From Sinotaia quadrata (Eukaryota > Mollusca > Gastropoda > Architaenioglossa > Viviparidae), in the NCBI GenBank assembly GCA_028829895.1, contig CM054181.1, forward strand, positions 31,267,357-31,331,356: a DNA stretch of 64,000 nt, read 5' to 3'. The position numbers were made by a program, and so were the translations under genes. This document shows positions 45,401 through 59,600 of the stretch, one piece after another. Under the pieces are notes generated by a model. The model was not told where the DNA came from. It made no database searches and saw nothing but the letters and a program-made list of their open reading frames with translations. Each line of letters opens with the position of its first letter. The first letter of the stretch is position 1.

Positions 45401-45902
45401 CTCATTAAAAAAAAAATTATAGATCAAAATATGAAAATTTATATAAAAATATCTGGGAGAATTTTCCATCATATGAATGATATCTAAGTCACAAAGGGAA
45501 CAATATATTTTTTACCATGGTAATCATTTATTCACTAATTGTTTGATACTTCCAAATCTATAAATTAATGTAATTGGCAATAGGGCAATCAGACTGCAAT
45601 TTTGTATTTAAAATAGCACAATAAATCAGTTAGGAACATATGATTACTGTATTTATCTCATAAATGCTTATACATAAATATTCGTATATGGGAACAGTTA
45701 ATTTAAAACAAAGATATTGCTAACTCCACTAATCATTATTTAAAGTTAGTAAAATAGACTTAGTAGCTTCTATTTTGACTTTTTAAAATTATTAATATAT
45801 ACATATATATTCATATGTTAATGAAGGCCCTAATCTTCAAGGTAGTGAAGGATGTCAAAACTTGTAAGCCAAACAGAATATGACTTTTAGTCAACAATAA
45901 AC

Positions 45903-45971
<69 letters not shown>

Positions 45972-46014
45972 GCGCGCACATGCGTATATATGTGTGAGTA
46001 TATTATATGTGTGA

Positions 46015-46062
<48 letters not shown>

Positions 46063-46128
46063 ATTTATATATTCATACACACCACATCTATCTATCTATC
46101 TATCTATCTACTTACCTACCTACCTACA

Positions 46129-46162
<34 letters not shown>

Positions 46163-49100
46163 ACAAACCATTAGAAGGGCGAAATGTGTCAGGTGGTCAC
46201 ACTTGCAGACTGTGTAGGAATTTGTGCTATTGATCCTTTCGCATCCGTGAGGAGACCAATCCAATAAGTCAGTATTCCAAAACACACACGTCGGCTGACT
46301 TGAGTTCTTCAGAGAATGGTTAAATGAAAATGATTCTCTCTTATTAAATTTTTTATATAACAAAAGCATACAATACTACCAACTATTAAATTTTTATATA
46401 TCATAAAGCATACAATACTACCTACTATTAAAATTTTATATATCATATAGCATACAATACTACCTACTATTAATTAAATGTAGGTATCAATTAAAAAATA
46501 GAGAAAATACCAATAAATGCTCTTGTGAATCGCGACAGCTGTTTTACTATCCAGAATGAATTTCTCTTATCAGCTCCACTGCTAATTTACTGATTTATGA
46601 TAAAGTCAAAGAAATGTCACCTGCACAAATCAGATCTGATGCTTGAATACAAATTTAGTGAGAAATCCCTAGAATTCTGAAGAACGGAGGTCAGATCTGG
46701 TTCCAAAATAAAGATGTAAGGATCGAGTCGAAACAAATTATCACGAACGCACAAAATTATGGGTATGTTGATTATATCTTTTTTTTCTTCATTTTTCTTT
46801 TTCCAATTTCGACTTGGAGGAGAATTTTATAACCCCGGTACTTGATGTATTTTAATTAATTCTGTCAACAGTATAGTACACACGTTAATTCGATAAATTA
46901 ATGTAATCCCTAAAAAAGTATTTTAGTATAGCGATTTAGAAAAATGTTTGCATACAATGACAATATTGATACAGTTGTATTGATGACGTATTTGTGCAGA
47001 TGACCCGGAGTTTACAATGGAATTTTCACATAGAGATTACATATAAATTAGTGTGCAGTTTGTGTTAACAGTATTAAGAAACAGCTATAGTGAACTGAAT
47101 TAAGTATTTATTCAGTTATATTTAGGTAGTATATTCTCTCACTGTGACTCTCTGTTTTAATTCAGTTATATTTAGATAGTATATTCTCTCACTGTGACTC
47201 TCTGTTTTAATTCAGTTATATTTAGGTAGTATATTCTCTCACTGTGACTCTCTGTTTTAATTCAGTTATATTTAGGTAGTATATTCTCTCACTGTGACTC
47301 TCTGTTTTAATTCAGTTATATTTAGGTAGTATATTATCTCACTGTGACTCTCTGTTTTAATTCTAGTTTAGCATTATTTTATTGACGCTTTCATGTCTGA
47401 TAAGTAACTTACTTTCCAGAAATGTATTTATTATATCTATTTTAGTATGCAGATATACAAAATGAACATATTTAATACATTTTCGACTGAGCGATAGATA
47501 CCCCAATTACGCAATGCGTTTTAGCCCCCCCCCGCCCCCGAAATACGTTCAAGGCTGTTCGTAGCCGACGTCTCTGTTTTATCTAAAATCTGAATCATTG
47601 CATTCGTTCAGACATGTCCATGATTCGAATAACTTTGCCTACTGTAATCACTGTTGCCTTCTTATGAAATATTACACTAAGCCTTAAAGAGGTCAACACG
47701 CTAAATTATCAGTTAAGTATCTTAAATAAAGCACACACAAAACTAACCAGGAAATAAATGAAACCTTTGTAGTAAGCTTTAAAGAGGTTAGCACATTAAA
47801 TTATAAGTTAAGTATCTTAAATAAAGCACAAACAAAACAAACCAGGAAATAAATAAAACCTTGTCACTAGATACGCAAAATCGTCAGTGTACCTGAATTT
47901 TGTGAAGAAGTGTGATGATAATTTTATCAGTTGAATTTGTGATGTTTTTGCCTTTGACTGTTGCAGACATTACATAGCTATTGATTCCCCTCCTGTGTTC
48001 AGAAGCATGATGTGGCTTGGAAGGGATGTTCTGTTTTACTCGTCTCATGATCTGGAACGAATAATATAGTTTTCATTTCACAGACGCTAATGAAATTATT
48101 TAAATATAATTCAATTTAACTTAGCTTTAAAATTCACACACACGCACATGCAAGTACGTACGCAGGCACGTACACACACATATATTATTTAAATTATTTA
48201 ACATTGTGTCCTTATCAAAGAACTAGGTATAAATCATTTAACATTGTGTCCTTATTAAAGAACTAGGTGTAAATTATTTAACATTGTGTCCATATTAAAG
48301 AATTAGGTGTAAATTATTAAAAATGTTGTCCTTATTAAAGAACTAGGTGTAAATTATTTAACATTTTGTCCCTATTAAAGTACCAAAAGCATAAATTATT
48401 TTAGATTTTGTATTTACTAAAGAACTGGCTGTAAATTAATTTAACAATTTGTCGGTATGAACTATTTGACTGTAAATTACTTTAAAACTTTGTTGGTATG
48501 AACTATTTGACTGTAAATTACTTTAACACTTTGTCGGTATGAACTATTTGACTGTAAATTACTTTAACACTTTGTCGGTATGAACTATTTGACTGTAAAT
48601 GACTCAGCACTTTATCACTATGAAAGAATTGATCATAATTTACTTCAGCACTTTGGCCTTTCTAAACAATTCTCTACGTCATATTTCAATAAAGGACTAT
48701 TATTTACGTTTTTAATCTTAATTAACTGTATATGACTTTGAAGAAACAGACGTTAAATAACCATAATTTTGTCGATTTCCAATAATGAAGAAGAAATTTC
48801 AAAATATATTATCAGTGATATGCTATGAATTTCATAAATAACTTCAATACTTTAACATCACACTCTATGCGTGTTAAAATATTTCCATGCAAGTATATTG
48901 ATAGTGATACATTATAGTCTTGTAAATAAATTAAAACACTTTGTTATGTTTAACAAATACTGAAGAATATGAAGCTCTTTGCCTGATGAAAGATTTGGAA
49001 TACACAATGTCCACTAAGGCTTTGCACATTAAGAAAGGTTAAAAAAATACTTGGAATACAAAATGTCCACTAAGACTTTGCACATTAAGAAATGTTCAAA

Positions 49101-52100
49101 AAATACTTGGAATACAAAATGTCCACGAAGGCTTTGCAGATTAAGAAACGTTAAAACAAAAATACTTGGAATACAAATGACCTCAAGTAGTTTGTCATCT
49201 TTGAGTACCGCATACGTGATTCGCGTGTCTGACGTCACATATAGAACACTGGGTGGTAGATAGAGTTTACAGACATTATCGTCATTCTCATGAACAATTT
49301 GATTTCCCTGTAACGAAAGACAGAATGAAATCGGCGACGAAATATGTACGATTGAGCGTTTAATTTATATACAATTTTATTTTTTTAAAAGTTTTGACCT
49401 AATTAAGGGTGGTGAACGTACTAACGTGACTGAAAACAGCAGACCCCGAAAACCTTAACTCTTATACATACAATGGCATATATTTGTGTGTGATTGCATA
49501 CATTGTAAGCGTGCAATGATATACCATACAGTAATAATGGCAAATTTATAGCTTATAAACTGAGTAAGAGAGAGAGAGTGAGCGAGTGATAAATATATCA
49601 GTGCATTAAGTTACAACGTAATAATTACATTAATATATTAATCCCATGGGCATTACCAAATTTAGGAATCAACAATAATAAAATTGTGGAGGAAAGAAAA
49701 TAATAAGAACATCGATGGGAGTTAGAAAATACTTCTTTGAACTAAAAAGCGACTAAAACAGGGGAAATGCCGTTTATTGTTGAATAAGAAAAATTCTGTC
49801 AGTGACTTACTCGCTTCGATTTTGGAACGGTTATGGTGCACTGACGGAAATCATGGGCGTACAGTGCCTGAGCACCTATGATCAGATTGGACGAGGAAAA
49901 GGGGAGACCATCGGGCTGCATTCTGTTTGCTATCTCGTCTATCACACGTAACATTCTGGTATTGAACACACATGCTTTTAGCAATGTGAAACTTTCAGAA
50001 AAATAAAATAAAACGATGACTAAAGATGGCACAATGACAACGAAAATGATGATGCGCAAAATGTGAGAAGAAATATGTATAATGTGTATAATAATAAATA
50101 ATAATAACTATATTGGTATCATGATGTGCATGATTTATTAATACCATCCACACTTGTTTCTAGAAATTATTGCTGATGCAAACGAGTTTGTATGTTAGGG
50201 CCTCAATCTAAAATTGTATTCGTTTGCTCTAGTTTGCTCTAGTCTGCTCAACTAGTTAGATTTATTACAGATTCTGTGCATGGATAAGACGGTTCATTTG
50301 TCGTTCTTCAGAGAGTATAATGCATTGTATTGACTACGCACTCTTTGAAGTTTTATTATTGCATAAATTAAAGGCAAAGAATTCAATATTTAAAGTGTAA
50401 TGTATTTGGAATAAATAACAACCATGCATATTATGGTTTACGGTGTTTAGCATTACTCTTCAGTGCTCGAAAATGTGTAATATTTCTAGCAGTACAAAGC
50501 TACCTTGTGTACTTTAACAATGAAGAAATTGTGTACTTTAATAATGAAGAAATTGTGTACTTTAACAATAAAGAAATTGTGTACTTTAATAATGAAGAAA
50601 TTGTGCCCCATGCAACAGAACTGTTTAAGGTAAAAATAAACCCTACCACACTAATTCAGAGAAAGAGGCTCCTTACCGTTCTGCTACTTGGCACTGAGCT
50701 TGAGCTTTTTCTAGTACTTCATAGGACAAGTTCATGAGAAGGCTAAGAACTCCCGTTATGCGAGACATCAACTGGTTGTTTGGCGATTTTCGAGCCTGAA
50801 CTTGCATATTTTCAGTTATATCCATGATTCGATTTACGTCCTCTGCTGTATTCAGTGACGCGTTGTCCAGTAGTGAAGACAGACACTGGTACCTATTGGT
50901 CGTATTAGTTGTAGACGAATTTTGTGCAGAGTCATCATGATCTGTGCCACTGGGCCTTGTATCTTTGCCGCACTGTAAACTGTACGTTTATAAGCATTAA
51001 TTGCAATCGTTATTAATGAACTCGAAATATAAACATCTCAAGTCATACCTTACTTATTCATCCAGTTAATAATTTGTTATTTCAGCATTTAAAGACGCAA
51101 AATATCATAATATGTTTTATCAGCTGAAGTTTCTATGATATTAATTTTGAATAACAAAGCAACAGTCAACTCAGTGTTTATCAAATTCCTATTTGCAAAC
51201 GCTGGATTAACATTTTAAGGTACAATTTTTAATTTAATAATCCGTGTATGTCTCTCAAGACACCAGTATTTGGATAACTCCTTCCTATCGTCAAAAAATG
51301 TATACAAGACACTGATTGGCTACTAGGATAGCTGATATACTATACTGCATTAACAAGTTAACAAATGAAGTGTTTTCTTCATGCGTTCAGTCTACTCTCT
51401 GCCTCTATCAACGCACGTAATTAAAGTCAGGAGACACATTAAACATGAAGGCAAAGCATAACGTTCATTTTACTGTCGCTAAAGGGAGTGAACTAATGAT
51501 GTTTAGCCAAGCAGTCAAGCATTATCTCGACTAAACCAGAATACAAGGTGAAGCTCCATTTCACGTTCGTGCACCTGGTGTTGATCCATTGTCCAGAAAG
51601 ATGTTAGCAAATCTGTTGATCTTTAAGAACAAATGTTTCTATCTATCGAACCGATGATGTGGGACATTCAGTTAATATGAAAATATTAAGTATGAGTAGG
51701 AATGCATGATATATTTTCATCGCATTTAAGATAATTACTAAGATTGTTATTCTTTTATATTTTATCGTTTAATGTAACTTTCTGGAATGTAATAAGTGAA
51801 AATTCTAGGGCAATCTATTCAGCTGCTTGCAAAACAATTTCAAACCTTATGACAAAAGACCCCCCCCCCTCGAATATAAGATAGTCTTTATTAGGTAAGA
51901 ATCTGTAGGAAATAAATTCCTTATCAACGTTATTTGTACTTTGCTAAATTGTCATGATTGAAAGATATTTTCTTAATAGACACACTTAAATAATTCTGTC
52001 TTAGTGTCTCTGATTCATTACTGTTACATCCTGCAATATTCCCTAATGTCATTTAATATATTACATTTAATAGAAAGCAACTGAAAAATAAATTGTTGAC

Positions 52101-53403
52101 TCTAAGCGATTTATTAATTATCTAATCGACTAAGTTTATAAGTAAGCAGTTAATTGACGATAGTTTGTGACAAAAATGAAACTACCAAATGATCAATTAA
52201 TCGCTTTGTTACAAAGTTAAATAAATGAAGGACAGAGATATATTTTAAAAAGAAAATAACAAAGTATTTCTGTTATATTTAAATACTTTATACTATACAA
52301 AGTACTGATTCTACATTAAAAGAGAGAAAGCCGTTTATTTTACCGACTTCCTGTTGTATTGGCAAATTTATCTTGTAGATATGATATAGTGGTATGAGGT
52401 GTGAGATCTATACAGGAGTCTGCTGGTGATGAATCTTCAAATGTTGCACTCATTTCTTCTTTGACTGTAAGATAATAAAAGCTTTGAAATCAAGGTAAAA
52501 AAAATGCAAATTACTTGTATTGCATAGTGTGTTGGAGTAAATTTGTCTATCCTTATTTTAAAACTTAATTGTTATATCAATTGTTAAATGTCAAAGTGAC
52601 TCTGGATACTTATTATGCTGCTATGCTCAAGTGTCGGAGTTGGAAGTAAAGAACTCAGGTGGAGAATATTCTAGAAATATTGCTGATGCAATCCAAACCA
52701 TTTACAATTGTATGAGTAGTTTCTTTCTGAATAATAGTCTCATATGTGTTCATAACAACCTCAACCAATGGGAATGGACAGAAAATTATTTTGTTAAAGA
52801 AAGTCTATGTTTTAATCACTTTGAATTTAAAGAAACTTGAGTCCGGTCATAAAGGCTTACGTTAACTGACTGATAAAGAATGGAATTAGAAATATTTCCA
52901 ATTTGTTATTGATCTATGATTTGAGCTGGAGAATGCTTTATGTAATCGAACCATTATTTCTGTTTACTAATTTGTTTACGTTATACATTATACTTGTGAA
53001 TTTTGATCTATACTTTATTTCTTATGCTGTATGTATATCGGGTTAACAATATTGTTATAGACTTTTAAGTTGAGAATGTTTGTAAGAGAAAAAGGAAATT
53101 TAGAGACGAAATATGCCTGAAATTTAGCACTGCCTTAATTTGACTTTTGCAGAGAAAAGCATACCTTTTTTTGTTTCAGGCTACAGTGATAACTGTAGGC
53201 CTACTCTACCTGAACACATTGTTATGTGAATGTGAGGTATCGTCAAACCTATCAGTAAAGGTCTTACTGTATGTTGATTCCTGTGAATTCCATCCAAGAG
53301 AACACTTTACAACTATATTTAATTAAACATTTTACACTTATTCAGTTTATCCTAGCAGAGACATCAGCAGTCAAAATTAACACACATACACACACACAAA
53401 AAT

Positions 53404-53434
<31 letters not shown>

Positions 53435-56400
53435 TTAACCCTAGATACGATTTTATAATAGAAAAGAGAGTGGAGTTTCAGGGAGATAATTATAGTCAAT
53501 GTACATAACCTTTGAATGATGGCAGCGGTCACTAGTACATGTTCACAATCACGTGGCTTGCAACAAGTCACTACTTTCTTTCTTATTAGATGACAGTCCA
53601 ATGTACGCTTTCTAGACACATTACACAACCCTTTGTTTAGAATCTTTGATGTACATACAAACCACACTATGGAAAATCATCCAGAAATTTGTATGCTCTA
53701 ATCAAGCTCATCATGAGGAATGTTTCAGAATCTTCATGTGTGCTACCCAAGCACAACACTAGAAATGTACAAAAATCTTTAAGAAATCTCAAGACCAAAT
53801 TCAAGCCTCAATATCCATCATATTAGTTCTTGGATATATTTCTCTGAAGGAGGTAAACCTTTTAATCTGAGACCATTGGTTGGTCTCGTTCTTGTAAATC
53901 TATACCATTGGATAATAAACACTACTCACCCAGTTGAACTAGTTTGCAATTTCTACCATATTTTCAACTCAGGTTGTTTACTTCCAACTCTGACATTTAC
54001 AAACCCTCATACTAGCATAATGAATGCCTAAGGTAGGATTACTCTGACAATTTAACAATTTATATAACAATTAAGTTTAAAAATAGGGATAGGCAAATTT
54101 ACTCTGCCAAAGGTTCAATTACATAAAACATTATCCAATTCAAATCATAGATCAATAGCATACATGTACGAAATCTAAGTGCATTCTATCTTTATCAGTC
54201 AGTTTACCTACCATAAGCTAACAATCTCCTTTATGACTGGACTTTTGTTACGTCAAAATCAAAGTGATTAGAATATAGAACTTTCTTCAACAAAGTAACT
54301 TTCGGTCTATCCCCATTGGATGAAATTGTTATAAATACCTGTGAGACTATTAGTCAGAAAACTATTCATCCGTTTGGAACTGGTTTGGATTACATCAGCA
54401 CATTGTAGCATATTCTTTACCTGAGTTTTAATTTAGCTCTGGTAATGACAAAATATCATCATGCACAGTACCCTAAGGTTATGTCTAGCTGACATTTAAC
54501 AAATTATACAACAATTAAGTTTAGAAATAGGGACAGGTAAGTTTACTCTGCCACAGAATCAAATATTGCGAACAAATGTGAAACAGGTCTGTAAGCAGTA
54601 GTGTAGCATTGTATGAAATTTATCTCACTAGCACAAGAATCTATTTTGTTATTTACTAAATAAACAATTTAGCATATAAACTGTGCAACATATGAATGTT
54701 TTCTTATTCTATATTCAGATTTTACTTCTTTCTCTTTCAAAATTGTTTCAAAGTAACAATTATTTGAGTAAAATCATTATAATTATTTTGATTGTGAAAG
54801 AAATTGCGTGTACACATACTAAATAGCCATTTTGATTATGCATTGATTTAGGTATATTATGCATTAAGAGACTTTTAAATATTAACTCCTATAGTGTAAT
54901 ATACATTAGACGATCATTTTTATTATAATTATTTAGATTTACATCCACAAACAGAGATGGACCTCTGATTAGTATGGATAACCAGGGTTGTGTTCTTACA
55001 GCGTATATCAACACACAAATGTTCATTACTGATAACATCAACAAGAAAATGTTAATTACTGATAATATAAACACAAGAATATTCATTACTGATGCAAGGA
55101 TATAAATATTTCATTTGTTCACTGATGTTTAGGTGTTCTAACATCCGCCATTCAATTCGAAGAACATCGAGGTTTCGATGAGAGTCATCCCCACCCGTCA
55201 ATTTCTTCAAGTGGCAGGTGTAGTTCGGGCTGTTTAGTGCCGAGTCATTTCAAAAGAAGACAAAAACAAACAATCACGTCATGAACAACGAAATTAGCCG
55301 TTTTTAATTAAATTATTTCAATTTACCAGTCAACATGCATACATTTAAAAGAAAGCGAGAACTGTAAGTACAAACCACTAAAATGTTAGAATGACATAAG
55401 TTTGGAAAATAAATTGTTTTCCAGTGTAGAAAACATAAAATACTGACTCTGAGTAAGAAATGACGTAACTTCCGCGAGGCGTCGTAAGTTGAAATATTGA
55501 TTTGTTCTTCGCTAGGTGTTCTATGCCGATTAAGGTATTTCCTGTAAGATTACTAAACAAACATGAGGTCAAATCAACATTAATATCTTTGTGTGTTCGT
55601 ATAAAGATTTGTATATGCATGAATGAATATGCACATACATATATATCGTGTATGAACGTAGATCCATATATACCATAAAAAATGTGTGTGTGTGGGGGGG
55701 GGGGGAGGAAAGCCTCTCGGATAAGTGTGAAAACAAAAACACACATATAAGATTAATTAAGATATGAAACAAAGATAAGTGACTAGTATGGAAATCTACA
55801 CTAAAGATGCTTATTTAAGTCAGAGATAATATATTTAACTATTATGTCTAGGTAAAGATTGATAAGAAGCATGCAATAGTCAGATGGTTTGGAGAGTAAT
55901 GTTTTATTATATATATATGTTTTAGCATATCTGTTTACCTCTTATATTGTTATTATTGTTAGTGATTGCTGTTTAGTTAATTGCTAGATCAAATGTGAAA
56001 GAAACAATAAAATTAAACAATTAAATTACCAACAGTAATGAAAACAATTGTGATAAGAATAGATCACGTGGTACGAAAGCAGAAAAAAATATTATCAATC
56101 TATTTTAAGCGAGCAATCACCACGTAAGATCTACGTTAAAATAAAATAATAATTAATTACGGAATGTGTTCACTGGACATATATTAACTTTAGTGATAAT
56201 TTAACAAGTCTGAGAACAAATACTTATAAAACTGGGTCAAATGAGATATGTAAGCACGTATACATTTAGGAAGAACTTGTGTACCGCATCCCAACATTTA
56301 AAGGGTCAAATTAGCGAATGGTATGTTTAAAACTACTTCACATTTACTTCGATAAAACCCACGGACCGCAAATTTCTCTTCAGAAAATAGTTACTATGTC

Positions 56401-56487
56401 TTACACATAATTTTCTCCTCTCTTCTGAATGTACCCGGACATATATCTTTACACCGGGCAAGCGAAATGTCAGTACACAATGCGCTC

Positions 56488-56527
<40 letters not shown>

Positions 56528-56634
56528 ATTTCTGTGTGAGAGAAAGAGAGAGCATCTCTGTGTTTCTGTTGCTTTTCTGGTAACTGATGTAGACATTTGT
56601 TGCTTTTTAATTAGCGAATACATGCTATAAATTA

Positions 56635-56697
<63 letters not shown>

Positions 56698-59600
56698 TTA
56701 TATGTATGCGCCATGCGCGCACACCCCAAACACAAGCACACACATATAATTAAAGACTCCGTCAAGAACGCAACAATTCTGAAGCAGTCACCAGAAAAGC
56801 AATGAAATAAACCCGAAAAACATATATATACACATACAAGACACAATCAGCCACAAACGTATTTGACTATAGAAACTTCGACCACTGTTTATTGCTTATT
56901 ATTTTTAGGCTATTTTTATTTTTCTAAAAATAATAAATATTCATGTTTGTGTGTATATGTTTATGCTAGTTTTCACTGTTGTTTTGATAACAATGATCAG
57001 ACATGAATATATCCGAGTGGGGTTAAATTTGTGTGATTTGCATCGTGTATGAATTCAAATAGGTAAAATACAGGTAATCTATCATTAGGTAAATGGTGGA
57101 AGATGAATTAATAGTTACAATACAGGTGATCTGTCATTAGGCAAAAGGTGGAAGATGAATTAATATGTACAATACAGGTGATCTATCATTAGGCAAAATG
57201 TGGAAGATGGATTAATAGGTCAACACAGGTAATTTATCATTAGATAAAAGCTGGAAGACGAATTAATATGTGCACTGACTTAAAAGAAGTGTGAAAGACG
57301 GCTAGATTAAAACATGGTTATTAGCAAAAAGTTGTTTGTTACTAGTCCAACAAAATAAATACATAATATGTACATCAAAGACGTCAGTTTTTGTTACTTT
57401 AATAACAAATCATATTTCTCAAGGAAGTATACATTTTAACATATGTAGCTCCTCAATGGATAAATCTTTGTTCGTGTCAGTGACGTAAAAATATAATACA
57501 TTTCAAAAGTAAAATCACCAGCCAGCATATTATCGTTAATTTCGATAACATCAGAGTTTTCCAAGTGTATATTTAAGTGAAAATAACTGTTTTACTTTGT
57601 GAAAACTGGTTTTAGAACTCATTAACAATTTAATTCTAATGAAAGAAAATCGAACAGACCTCTAATGTAAATTAGTTTTGTATTGGTAAATGTCTTCATA
57701 CATTTACCTTTTTGACACTTCTTAATGTTAAAAAGGAAATGTCAATGACATAAAATAAAAGGTGATTATAATAATTAGTTTATTTGTAAGTGCTTTATTT
57801 CAACATTTTTCTCGCAGTTTTAAATTAAAAACAGTAGTTACCTTTGCAGTTTACATACACATACACTTTTTAAAATTATTAATTATTTGCAATATATACT
57901 TTGAATAATAAAAAGTTCATTAATAGTTTTAGAAAGTAAATTAATGAGGATAAAATGAATTATAATTTTATATTATTTTAATTTTCTTCGAAATTTAAAA
58001 ACGGTAAGTTTGGTTGCTTGAATATAATGATAATTATTAAAATATTCTTTAATTAACAAAACATACACTCACACAACTTTTTGCCAATAAATCAATTCGA
58101 AAATATTACACAATAAAACAACAGAAAATTAAACAATTTAAATAAGAAATGTGTTTCTTAATTTATGGATCAAGCAACAATTCTTAAGAAAAAATATTTT
58201 CAAAATAAATCGTTTGTGCATCCTGAATCAATTATTTTAACAGTAGTAGTCTATTTGTTGAGCATAGATGTGTTGTGATTTAATTTCACACACGCTTGTA
58301 AGAAAAAATAATATTTAATCTAAACATTAAACCTACAGGTAAGTCAAAGACGTCAGTTGAAGAACTGCATCATATAAATCAAGACTTAGACGGTTGCGGC
58401 TTAGATCTCTGAAACAGAAAAAACAACAGTGCAAATATATGTATTACCACACGGACAACAGGTTGTGTTTCATAGTCTACTGTAAACATTCGTGGCAAGA
58501 TCTCTTACGACCGGAGTTAAAGGTCACTCTTATTCTAATGATAGTATGTAAACATTTCTGAACTAACATCTATCGATGTTGCCTAAAATACAGAAGTACT
58601 ATGATTTACAATATTTCTCTGAAATAACATTTTCTATCTATTATTTCAGTAGGTTTTATTCTTGGAATCATTGTCACATAATAATGTGCCATTATATAAT
58701 CATAAATACTATACACACGTCACGTATAAGAAAAAGAAAACTTACAATTCTGTAAGGGCGTTTAAATTGCTAAATGCGCATTCTGGGATGTATGATATAG
58801 AGTTGTTCCCGAGTGACCTGTACAAAGATAACAATGCTTGTTATATCACATAACATCAGGAAACGGGTTAATGTGATGATTAGTTTTAGACAATTCCTGT
58901 TTGAGTAATAAATTACTACGTTTTACATTTTAAATCCAGTATTAATATAATTTTTCTTGTTGTGGAGAGAATGGCTAGATATTGATTGATCTGCTCTGCT
59001 TGCTGTATATGAGTGTAGAAAACTCCTGTCCAAGTAAGAACTTCCTACAATTTACATTTTAAATCACGTACTAATACATTTTTCTTGTTATTGAGAGAAT
59101 GGCTATACTTTGATCTGCACTTATTGTCAGTTATATCGATATAGAAAGACTGACATGAAAGACAATAAAATGCGGTCATGACAATTATTTATCTTTTGTT
59201 CTCCTTTAATGTTAATGAACACGATAAGTTGCAGATTAGACACGAATGAAATCAAATTATGAAATTTTGTATCAACACTGAGTTCTTAAGGAATTGTATT
59301 ATATGATTTTATGCACACAGAACGTTTGCATGAAAGACGATTTACAGTATATTCTAGAAACTAATTATGCATATTAATTTGTTGATATATTGTTTATATA
59401 TTATTATTAATTCAGATTAACATGTTTGCAGGAATTGAAAGGTTCACGTTTGCTTTGACAGACAAAAGTGAAGAAATATTATTTATTCTAAAATTGTTAC
59501 AAACAGTTGTGTCAAATTCGTTAGGAGGCTAAATGTGCCACACGTAACAGTCTGCATCCTGTTGCTGCTTAGGTTACTGAAACACAGAAAGAATAAAGAA

